IMG/VR virus record: IMGVR_UViG_3300030101_004884
Location: 1 to 53,289 of that record
Origin: a virus
Length of the DNA stretch: 53,289 nucleotides
Direction: 5' to 3' (one strand)
The stretch's first letter is position 1, and the number at the start of each line of letters is the position of its first letter. The position numbers were made by a program, and so were the translations under genes. Positions 12,018 through 19,268 of this stretch are shown one piece after another. The notes below the pieces were generated by a model. That model saw only the letters and a list, made by a program, of their open reading frames with translations, was not told the DNA's origin and ran no database searches.

Positions 12018-14367
12018 GCAAGCCTACGCCGTGGCTCGCTCTATGGGTTGCGACAAGATTCATAAAATGCCCGATGGGACATACATGCCTTGCGGTTCAC
12101 ACGCTGAGTATGACAGGATGAAAAAAGATGGACGTAATACAAAGAGTTATAAAGTATCGCTGCCTGTTGAGAATGCTTTGCGTAGAAAAATGCGATCCCA
12201 CAACAGCAGGTACGGAGATGATAAAAAGACTAGAGCAACTCTTGGTGCCCTTAAAAGAGTCTACTCGGACGGTCTTAAGTCATACAAGGAAAACCGAGCC
12301 CAGAGCAGAGAAAAGTGGGCCTACGGAAAAGTGAATGGATACCTTAACTCGCTCGCTAAAGAAATTGAAAAGGCCAAAGGCGATGCATCTTCCACCCCAG
12401 CTCCTCCAAGCGATAGGCGTTCCGGTTCCAGTAGAAACAAGCCAGGTTCGGCATCCGGCTCCAGAGGCGGAATAATTGTTACCGATTCTACCGAGAAAAC
12501 CCTCCGCAACAAGATTGATGCTCACAACGATAAGAACACAAAGTCATGGCAAAAAGCGACCATGGGCAAACTAAAGGCGGTTTATCGTCGCGGAGCAGGC
12601 GCTTTCTCCACATCCCATCGACCTGGTATGACCAGATCACAGTGGGCTTTTGCTAGGGTTAACGCTTTTCTTTATTTGCTGTCTAAGGGCAGGCCAAAAA
12701 ATTCTAAATACATTACCGACAACGATCTTTTGCCTAGCGGCCATCCGGCCCTTAAAAAGTCTGAGGGCTTAGAGAAGTCTAAATCGTTTCGCCCACCGCA
12801 GTCCGTTGCTGACGCAGCTCGACGCGCGTTAGAGGTTCGTGCAAAAAAGCCGCCATCTCAGCGAGGTATGACCCTCGTTGGCCTAGCAAGGGCCAGGGAT
12901 TTATCGAACCGAAAAAGCCTTTCTCTTGATACCGTTAAGAGAATGAAGGCTTATTTTGATCGTCACGAGGTAGATAAAAAAGGTTCTACATGGAGTGAAA
13001 AAGGCAAGGGCTGGCAAGCGTGGCACGGATGGGGTGGCGACGCCGGACGCTCGTGGGCCAATAAAATATTAAGAATGGAATCAAGGACAACAAGGAAGAT
13101 GAATAATATTTTTAAGCTTAAAGAATTATGCGACGGAATGTACCCCCTCATGGTTGCTAATGACTTGTATGAGAAAGTTGAGGTCGGTACTTGGCCTGAG
13201 CTTGCGATGCTCCTGAAAAAGTCTGAAGATTGTTCGTGGATTTACAGCAAGGAAGACGAAGAAATATGTCGTCTTGATAAGAGGCCATCAACTGTTTTAA
13301 AGGTTGAGGGCAAGAAAAGTCATTCCATGCTTTCTGGAAAGCATAAGTACACCCTCGTGGATGCACACGGCAAAACCGTGGAAACGGGATGGCTTGATGA
13401 TGATTTCAGGGTGGCAGACCATGTTACATCTGAAGACCAGGACCCAACCGAGTCAGCAAAAATCATTACTCTGACTGATGAAGACAGAGAGCTTGATGGT
13501 ATCGCAGAGACGATTGCGGATGGCGTTACTACCAAAGAGTTTTTTAAAACCCTGGTTGACAACAAGACCGAGAAGAACGCAAGCCTTGTTTTTCTTTCTT
13601 TGATGCCAACTCTTGATGAAATTGATGCCGGAGAATGTCTTTGCGGTAGCATTAAAAAGAACCTGGGGGAGCAGATAATTGATCCCATCGCAACCCACTT
13701 AGACCAGGTGAGCTTTGTCAACATTGTTCCTTTTGAGGTAACGGATGAGATAGGCAAGAGATCTGCGCCGGACAAAGAAACTGTTGATGAGTGGCGGCCA
13801 CTTGTTGACCTCGCGCTGGCCAAGGCGGATAAAAATGCGATTGTTGTCGCCCTTGGCAAGGATGTTGCCGCTCACTATTTAGATGTGGTTGATTTTGTTA
13901 TGCCGCATCCGTTTTCAAAGTCAAAATACAGCCTTCCACGCAAGGTCGAAGAGCTAAAGAAAGCGTATGAAAAGAAATTTGACCGTCAGGTTAAAATCAC
14001 CAAAAGCGACACCGATAGACGACTTGTTTATGGTGTTGTTTTGGAGCCAGAGGTTATTGATGCACATAATGATGTTGTTTCTGTTGACGAAATAGAAAAC
14101 GCAGCGCATAATTACCTCATAAAGTCTCGAATGATTGGCGATCAGCACAATAAGCCAGCCAAAGCAGACATAGTAGAAAGTTATATTGCACCCGCCGATC
14201 TGGATATAGGTGGTCAGCAAATCAAAAAGGGTTCCTGGGTTATGGTTACGAAAGTACACGATGACCGAATGTGGACAGGCATCAAAAAAGGCTCTTACAC
14301 AGGGTACTCTATTGGTGGCTACGCAGTAAAAGAACCCATTGAAGATGTCGGGCATTTATCACAGTAA
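11998..14367 (+). CDS. Multidomain prohead protease (XkdF-like) with extra N-terminal domains
   Basis: A 789-residue protein. In order: two copies of a helical repeat (LRRKMRSHN and LRNKIDAHN modules, about 55-210); a short domain with KPPSQRGMTLVGLARARD...MKAYFDRHEVDK...WQAWHGWGG (about 260-360); a middle domain (about 490-650) that resembles the uracil-DNA-glycosylase fold; and a C-terminal XkdF-like serine protease domain (RRLVYGVVLEPEVIDAHND...GDQHN...VESYIAP...GSWVMV...YTGYSIGG). The last would process scaffold and capsid. ATG 11998 follows GAGGAGG and overlaps the portal end. Usual proteases are 200-350 residues, so this is strongly expanded. Confidence 0.8.
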   Translation: MPYKTTEQAYAVARSMGCDKIHKMPDGTYMPCGSHAEYDRMKKDGRNTKSYKVSLPVENALRRKMRSHNSRYGDDKKTRATLGALKRVYSDGLKSYKENRAQSREKWAYGKVNGYLNSLAKEIEKAKGDASSTPAPPSDRRSGSSRNKPGSASGSRGGIIVTDSTEKTLRNKIDAHNDKNTKSWQKATMGKLKAVYRRGAGAFSTSHRPGMTRSQWAFARVNAFLYLLSKGRPKNSKYITDNDLLPSGHPALKKSEGLEKSKSFRPPQSVADAARRALEVRAKKPPSQRGMTLVGLARARDLSNRKSLSLDTVKRMKAYFDRHEVDKKGSTWSEKGKGWQAWHGWGGDAGRSWANKILRMESRTTRKMNNIFKLKELCDGMYPLMVANDLYEKVEVGTWPELAMLLKKSEDCSWIYSKEDEEICRLDKRPSTVLKVEGKKSHSMLSGKHKYTLVDAHGKTVETGWLDDDFRVADHVTSEDQDPTESAKIITLTDEDRELDGIAETIADGVTTKEFFKTLVDNKTEKNASLVFLSLMPTLDEIDAGECLCGSIKKNLGEQIIDPIATHLDQVSFVNIVPFEVTDEIGKRSAPDKETVDEWRPLVDLALAKADKNAIVVALGKDVAAHYLDVVDFVMPHPFSKSKYSLPRKVEELKKAYEKKFDRQVKITKSDTDRRLVYGVVLEPEVIDAHNDVVSVDEIENAAHNYLIKSRMIGDQHNKPAKADIVESYIAPADLDIGGQQIKKGSWVMVTKVHDDRMWTGIKKGSYTGYSIGGYAVKEPIEDVGHLSQ

Positions 14368-14424
14368 GCCTGGATATTATTCACTTGCTGCTTGTAATTC
14401 TGCAAGCAATGATAGGAGTCCGTC

Positions 14425-15276
14425 ATGAAAATTAAGCGATTGAAGGAACTTGAAACGCACGAGGTGAGCATTGTCGATAGACCTGCTAATCGCCGCACGT
14501 TTTTAGTTCTTAAAAATGAAACCTCTACAGGAGATAAAGACATGGAAGATAAAATTCTTAGTCTTCTGGATACGCCCTTTGAAAACGAAGAGCAGTATTT
14601 AGAAACTCTAAAGAAAAATGAAATGTCTGATGACGCCATCCAGGCCATCGCGGCTGCAATGCGACTTTTAAAACCACACCAGGAAATGCTTTCCGGTGAA
14701 GGTGTGAATGTCGTAAAGGAGTTATTAGGCATTGAAGAAGAAGAGACGACCTCCGATGATAACGAGGGAACTACTGATACCGAGTTGGATATTAACGAAG
14801 TACCAGAGGACGTTCGTGATCAGGTGGAAAGTCTTTTTAAGAGCCAATCTGAAGCCATTCAAAAGGCTGAGGAACTAGAGAAAGAAATCAATGTGATGAA
14901 AGCTGAAAAGTTGCGAAAGCAATTTATCACTAAAGCTGAGTCAGATTTTGGCAGCGTTCCTGGAACCACTGCTGTTGACCTTGGTGAATTGCTCCAAGAG
15001 TTAACTGCTGTAGCGCCAGAAGCAACGGCAAAAATTGAATCTATCTTAGAATCTGTAAACAAAGCTATGGAAACCTCTGAAGTATTAGAAGAAGCTGGTC
15101 AAGCGGCCAAAGAAGAAACTGGTACTGCATGGGACAAGGTAGAGGCTCGTGCTGCCGAGTTACGTAAAGACAATCCTGATCTTTCCGTATATCAGGCTCG
15201 CGCCAAGGTGTTGGAGAGCAATACCGAACTTTTTCAAGCTTATAATAACGAATTTGAATCCAATAAAAGGAGCTAA
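14425..15276 (+). CDS. Capsid scaffold / assembly protein
   Basis: A 283-residue acidic protein. The N-terminal KELETHEVSIVDRPANRRTF matches the segment normally found after XkdF-type proteases. The rest is highly charged and helical (ELEKEINVMKAEKLRKQF), as in phage scaffolds that line the prohead and are then degraded. A GGAGTCC Shine-Dalgarno precedes the ATG. It lies between the protease and decoration/capsid genes, the usual scaffold position. Confidence 0.78.
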   Translation: MKIKRLKELETHEVSIVDRPANRRTFLVLKNETSTGDKDMEDKILSLLDTPFENEEQYLETLKKNEMSDDAIQAIAAAMRLLKPHQEMLSGEGVNVVKELLGIEEEETTSDDNEGTTDTELDINEVPEDVRDQVESLFKSQSEAIQKAEELEKEINVMKAEKLRKQFITKAESDFGSVPGTTAVDLGELLQELTAVAPEATAKIESILESVNKAMETSEVLEEAGQAAKEETGTAWDKVEARAAELRKDNPDLSVYQARAKVLESNTELFQAYNNEFESNKRS

Positions 15277-15278
15277 TA

Positions 15279-15662
15279 ATGGCAACTCAACAAAGTTTGA
15301 CTTGTATTACGCTTGAAGCAGGCGCAGACCTCTCCAGCGATCAATACAAACTGGTAAAATTAAGTGCTGGCAAAGCAGTTCTCTGTGCAGCCGCAACCGA
15401 CGCCCCAGTTGGCGTTTTACAAAACAAGCCTGGTTCTGGCGAGGCTGCAACTGTTTGTGTTAGCGGAGCAACAAAATTGCTCGCAGGCGCAACCATTAAC
15501 TCTGGCGAACTTGTTGGCACAGATGCATCAGGCACTGCTGACTCCAAGACCCCAGGCACTGACACTGATGAATATGTCGTCGGTACTGCCTTAACTGGCG
15601 CTGCCTCTGGTGAAATTCTCACCGCTTTGATCAACACTGAAGCACCTCACCGTGCCTCATAA
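15279..15662 (+). CDS. Capsid decoration / stabilising protein (DUF2190-like)
   Basis: A 127-residue beta-rich protein with ATDAPVGVLQNKPGSGEAATVCVSGATKLLAGATINSG-type repeats, the pattern of DUF2190-like capsid-stabilising proteins. It starts after AAAGGAGC and precedes the major capsid gene by 17 bp, as decoration genes usually do. Low charge and many Ala/Gly/Thr fit an external capsid protein. Confidence 0.78.
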   Translation: MATQQSLTCITLEAGADLSSDQYKLVKLSAGKAVLCAAATDAPVGVLQNKPGSGEAATVCVSGATKLLAGATINSGELVGTDASGTADSKTPGTDTDEYVVGTALTGAASGEILTALINTEAPHRAS

Positions 15663-15679
15663 TTTAAGGAGTACATAAC

Positions 15680-16657
15680 ATGCCTTTACCTACTGCAAGT
15701 GATGTACATGTAAACGCGGCGCTGTCGAATATCAGTATCGCGTACATGCAAGAGGCCGCTGGTTTTGTGGCTGACAAAGTGTTTCCAATCGTTCCTGTTC
15801 AAAGACAGGGTGATCGGTATTTCGTATATAACCGTGGTGACCTGCTTCGTTCTGAAGCTGCTCTTCGCGCACCTGGCACAGAGTCTGCTGGTGGTGGTTT
15901 CCGTTTGGACAACTCCGCTTCATACTTCTGCGACGTTTACGCAATCCACAAGAACATTGACGATCAAGTTCGTGCAAACGCTGACGCTGCTGTCAATGTT
16001 GAAGCCGATGCCGCTCGTTACGTAACTCAACAGTTGATGATGAAGCGTGACCGAGTATGGGCTGACGGATTCTTCAAGACTGGTATCTGGGATATTGATC
16101 TTGACGGTGTTGCTGGCGTTCCTGCTGCTGGTCAGTTCAAGCGTTGGGATGAAACCGATGGCACTCCTATTGATAACATCATGGAACAATCAGAAGCTAT
16201 CATGGAAAAGACTGGCAAGCGTCCAAATACTTTGGTGCTGTCTGCTCCTGTTTACCGTGGTCTTCGTAACAACGAACAAGTTATTGAGCGCATCAAGTAC
16301 ACCCAGCGTGGCATCGTCACGACTGACATCTTGGCCTCACTCTTGGATCTGGATCGAGTTATCGTTGCTTCTGCTACCAACAATACCGCTGCTGAAGGTG
16401 CTGCTGTTTCGACAGAATTCATCTTAGGCAAGAGCGCGTTGTTGACCTACTCCGCTCCAAACCCAAGCTTGTTGACCCCTTCCGGTGGATACATGTTCTC
16501 TTGGAACGGATTGATGGGCGCAGGTCCTGAAGGTAATCGAATCAAGCGTTACCGCATGGAACACCTCGCTGCTGACCGTATTGAAGGCGAAATGTCTTTT
16601 GATGCCAAGTTAGTATCTAGCGAATGTGGCGCTTTCTTTGAAGATGCTGTAAGCTAA
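15680..16657 (+). CDS. Major capsid protein
   Basis: A 325-residue protein (MPLPTASDVHVNAALSNISIAYMQEAAGFVADKVFP...). N-terminal arm, long helix with VNVEADAARYVTQQLMMKRDRVW, RPNTLVLSAPVYRGLRNNEQVIERIKYTQRGIVT and the C-terminal IKRYRMEHLAADRIEGEMSFDAKLV are typical of an HK97-fold capsid protein of this group. Good Shine-Dalgarno (AAGGAG). A hairpin terminator follows. Position after decoration and scaffold supports the call. Confidence 0.88.
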   Translation: MPLPTASDVHVNAALSNISIAYMQEAAGFVADKVFPIVPVQRQGDRYFVYNRGDLLRSEAALRAPGTESAGGGFRLDNSASYFCDVYAIHKNIDDQVRANADAAVNVEADAARYVTQQLMMKRDRVWADGFFKTGIWDIDLDGVAGVPAAGQFKRWDETDGTPIDNIMEQSEAIMEKTGKRPNTLVLSAPVYRGLRNNEQVIERIKYTQRGIVTTDILASLLDLDRVIVASATNNTAAEGAAVSTEFILGKSALLTYSAPNPSLLTPSGGYMFSWNGLMGAGPEGNRIKRYRMEHLAADRIEGEMSFDAKLVSSECGAFFEDAVS

Positions 16658-16664
16658 TAAAAAC

Positions 16665-16692
16665 ACGGCCCTCGTTCGTGGGGGCCGTCTTC
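16665..16692 (+). terminator. Hairpin after the capsid gene
   Basis: ACGGCCC (16665-16671) pairs with GGGCCGT (16682-16688), followed by CTTCT. The tail is only weakly U rich, so it may allow partial read-through, keeping downstream connector genes at lower level than capsid. Confidence 0.6.
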
Positions 16693-16706
16693 TAATGGAG
16701 AAGATA

Positions 16707-17036
16707 ATGTATAAAGCTTTAAGAGTTTTAAAAGTCGGTGGTCAGATATTTTACATTGGCGACGTGTTGCCAGAAAACGCTTCTGAAATCATCAATGTTG
16801 ATGCCTTTATTAAAAAGGGCTGGATTGAGCTTATGGCGGTAGACGCTGTTGCCAAAAAACCTGTTGAGAATGTGAGCATAGTTGACGCTATGTCTAAAAA
16901 CCTTTCCAGCAAAAAGGGCAAGAAAAAAGCAAAGACAAAGAAAAAGATTGGTTCGATTTTGGCGTCAAAAAGCAAAGAGAAGCCTGTTGAGACAACCCTT
17001 GAGGCTGCTACTCTACCAAAGCCTGATATGGATTAA
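16707..17036 (+). CDS. Lysine-rich head-region protein
   Basis: A 109-residue protein with a folded N-terminal half (MYKALRVLKVGGQIFYIGDVLPENASEI) and a very basic Lys-rich centre (KKGKKKAKTKKK). ATG 16707 is preferred over 16695 because GGAGAAG lies within the upstream extension at the right distance. It sits between the capsid and connector genes, so it is probably a small head protein or DNA-contacting capsid accessory. No family was recognised. Confidence 0.65.
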   Translation: MYKALRVLKVGGQIFYIGDVLPENASEIINVDAFIKKGWIELMAVDAVAKKPVENVSIVDAMSKNLSSKKGKKKAKTKKKIGSILASKSKEKPVETTLEAATLPKPDMD

Positions 17037-17038
17037 AA

Positions 17039-17464
17039 ATGGCATTCACATATACGTCGGACCCTGAAAACTCTAAACGCGATGCCGTTAGACTTCTTAC
17101 GGGAGACACTATCAGCACTGATGCGCTTTTGCAGGACAGCGAGGTGGATTACTTCCTGTCTCTATACGCCGATTCCCCTTATCCGGCAGCGGCGGCAGCG
17201 TGTGATGCGATCTCGTCGAAGTATGCGCGTCAGGCAGATACAACCAACGGTCGCTTATCAGTTAAGGCGTCTCAGAGATCAGAGGCGTATGCGAAAAAAG
17301 CAAAAGAACTAAGGCGAGACAGCGTGAATGGTGCCGAAGTTTTCTTCGGTGGAATGACAATCTCTGGTAAAAACGATCTTGATGCAGATACCGACGCTGT
17401 TCAACCTGCTTTCAGTATAGGTATGGATGATTACGACTCTCCTGTGACTGACGAGGACTGTTAA
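17039..17464 (+). CDS. Head-tail connector / adaptor protein
   Basis: A 141-residue protein. DAVRLLTGDTISTDALLQDSEVDYFLS and AAAACDAISSKYARQADTTNG...YAKKAKELRRD are the pattern of head-completion adaptors that dock under the portal. It lies between capsid and tail-completion genes, each separated by a few bases. The acidic C-terminus (DDYDSPVTDEDC) is unexplained. Confidence 0.75.
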   Translation: MAFTYTSDPENSKRDAVRLLTGDTISTDALLQDSEVDYFLSLYADSPYPAAAAACDAISSKYARQADTTNGRLSVKASQRSEAYAKKAKELRRDSVNGAEVFFGGMTISGKNDLDADTDAVQPAFSIGMDDYDSPVTDEDC

Positions 17465-17465
17465 T

Positions 17466-17795
17466 ATGTTGGACCCGCAGCTCGCATCGCAATTCAAGCA
17501 AAAAATGAGCTATGCAGCGCCAACAGGCGTAGGCGTAGATGGCGATCTGTCTTACGGTTCAACTAGAACAATGATTGCTCGCGTTGAGCCTGTTGATCGA
17601 ACTCGTGAGCTTGGTCGCGGAACACGTCTTGACACAACACACCGAATTTACACCGAGACTGAAATCCAGATGGACTTTCGACTTTGGCTTCCTGGCGACA
17701 GCCCCTTGGACCGAACTCTTGCTCGCAGGCCCAAATTCATATTAGAACTGGTTGATGAAAACGGTGATTTAGACCATTACGAAATCGAGGTCTAA
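17466..17795 (+). CDS. Head closure (stopper) protein candidate
   Basis: A 109-residue beta-rich protein (MLDPQLASQFKQKMSYAAPTGVGVDGDLSYG). Its size and position (between adaptor and tail-completion gene) match head-closure proteins of siphoviruses; no diagnostic motif is visible, so the call is mainly synteny. The next ATG begins directly after its stop. Confidence 0.6.
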   Translation: MLDPQLASQFKQKMSYAAPTGVGVDGDLSYGSTRTMIARVEPVDRTRELGRGTRLDTTHRIYTETEIQMDFRLWLPGDSPLDRTLARRPKFILELVDENGDLDHYEIEV

Positions 17796-18266
17796 ATGAT
17801 TAAGTTTGACATCAGTGATTTTGTCGCCAAAACAAACAAGATCGCAGAGAATCTTGAGAAGTCATCAGAGGAAATAACGCACTTTGGGGCAATAGAGGTT
17901 TGGCGCAAGTCCCAACAGATAGTTCCTGTTGACACAAGGCTGTTAAAGTCAACTGGTTACCTCGCAACAAAATCAACAGGAATCCGAGCCACAGTTGAAA
18001 TAGGTTACGGTGGACCCATTGCTGGCTTTGAAGATGATTATGTTTTTTATGCGGCCACACAGGAGAGAAACCGGAAATATTTGGCCAACTCTGTAAGCAA
18101 TGAAATATTTAAAAAAGGGCTGGTTAGCGCAATAAAAACTTTTCTTCGCAAGCCATCGCAAGTGTTTTTTCACCGTCAAGAAAACCCTCCGTATGACTCT
18201 CAAAGCAATAATCGCTCTGAGATTTTGGTTGTAAAAAAGGCCCGTCAAGACGGTAGAGAGGTCTAA
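17796..18266 (+). CDS. Neck / tail-completion protein (HK97 gp10-like)
   Basis: A 156-residue protein. The segment WRKSQQIVPVDTRLLKSTGYLATK followed by VEIGYGGPIAGFEDDYVFYAATQE is typical of HK97 gp10-like tail-completion proteins ('vPVDTG.Lr.S' and 'YA..vE'). It begins immediately after the stopper candidate. Confidence 0.72.
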   Translation: MIKFDISDFVAKTNKIAENLEKSSEEITHFGAIEVWRKSQQIVPVDTRLLKSTGYLATKSTGIRATVEIGYGGPIAGFEDDYVFYAATQERNRKYLANSVSNEIFKKGLVSAIKTFLRKPSQVFFHRQENPPYDSQSNNRSEILVVKKARQDGREV

Positions 18267-18268
18267 AA

Positions 18269-19015
18269 ATGCCAACCCCTGATTTAGATTTAGCAAACCA
18301 CCTTGAAGCAGAGCTTGTCGGCACTGTTGGCACGGATGTTTTTCGCGGCCCAGTTCGCGCTCCGTCAAGGTACATTCCGCATCGAAGCATCTTCTGCTTC
18401 ACTCAGGGTGGCCCACCACCGATCCCTCTTTTTGGCGCAGACCGCACCGACGTTAGAGAGGCCCGTGTCAGCGTTTACATACGCGGCAACATCGGCACCT
18501 ATACGGCGACTGCAACTTTTGCAAGGATGGTTTATGACGCCGTAGAGAGAGCGCGAATCTCTGGTTACGCATCGGTTTTATCTGATGCATCTGAGCCTTT
18601 ATACATCGGACTTGATCCCACTGAGCATCCCGTCTTTAACCTCGATGTCATGATGATTTACTCAAGCGATGGAACATCTGGCGGTGGTGGTGGCGGATCG
18701 CCGATCTTGCCGCCTGCCCTTGAAACCGTAGACGTTACAAACGCAATGTCTCCATATACGGTTAAGGTTGCTGATAAAATTCTTAGCTGTAAAACATCCA
18801 CTGGTGACATCACCCTTCAGTTGCAGGCCGCGAATTTGGCTGGCGACGGAAAACTGTATATAATAAAAGATGAGGATGGTAACGCAGCGACGAACAACAT
18901 CACTATTTTGCCTGCTGCTGGTGAAACGATAGATGGAGAGTCAGAACTTGTTGTAAGCAATGATGACGGATCTGCTTCTATCTATTCTAATGGTGAGAAC
19001 TTCTTTATTTTCTAG
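18269..19015 (+). CDS. Tail terminator-like protein with a C-terminal beta domain
   Basis: A 248-residue protein in two parts. Residues 1-130 form a compact domain (DLDLANHLEAELVGTVGTDVF...AFARMVYDAVERARISGY) that by size and position fits a tail terminator. A Gly-rich linker (GTSGGGGGGS, about 134-143) connects it to a beta domain (residues 150-248: YTVKVADKILSCKTSTGDIT...IYSNGENFFIF) of the type often seen on phage tail and fibre proteins. The fusion is notable because tail terminators normally lack such a domain. Confidence 0.6.
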   Translation: MPTPDLDLANHLEAELVGTVGTDVFRGPVRAPSRYIPHRSIFCFTQGGPPPIPLFGADRTDVREARVSVYIRGNIGTYTATATFARMVYDAVERARISGYASVLSDASEPLYIGLDPTEHPVFNLDVMMIYSSDGTSGGGGGGSPILPPALETVDVTNAMSPYTVKVADKILSCKTSTGDITLQLQAANLAGDGKLYIIKDEDGNAATNNITILPAAGETIDGESELVVSNDDGSASIYSNGENFFIF

Positions 19016-19022
19016 GTGAAAA

Positions 19023-19268
19023 ATGTCTTACTTAATTGGAAAATCCATGGCCAAGCCTGTAGATGTACAGAGTGGTGATATTCCCGTATTTGATGATTCA
19101 GGCAACGTACAAAGCCTTTCTCCTACTGAAACCTATGTTGAACAAAAGCCCTCCCCAAACTCGCAAGGGATTAGGGGTCAGAGATATTACGACGGAGTTT
19201 ATATATATGAATGTGTCGCGGAAAACATGTGGCGAAGGTATTATGCGGAGGCAGAGTGGGATGATTGA
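19023..19268 (+). CDS. Small tail-associated protein
   Basis: An 81-residue protein ending YYDGVYIYECVAENMWRRY, a short aromatic motif found at the end of many phage tail/fibre proteins. The N-terminal part is unstructured and acidic. Its TGA overlaps the ATG of the next gene (TGATG at 19266-19270). Probably part of the fibre or decorating structure encoded downstream. Confidence 0.6.
   Translation: MSYLIGKSMAKPVDVQSGDIPVFDDSGNVQSLSPTETYVEQKPSPNSQGIRGQRYYDGVYIYECVAENMWRRYYAEAEWDD

Noticed and set aside
13320-13859. 179-residue leftward frame over the prohead protease gene
   Set aside because: Serine-rich antisense shadow of a Asp/Glu-rich coding sequence.
15920-16189. Leftward frame over the major capsid gene
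   Set aside because: Antisense shadow with no start context.
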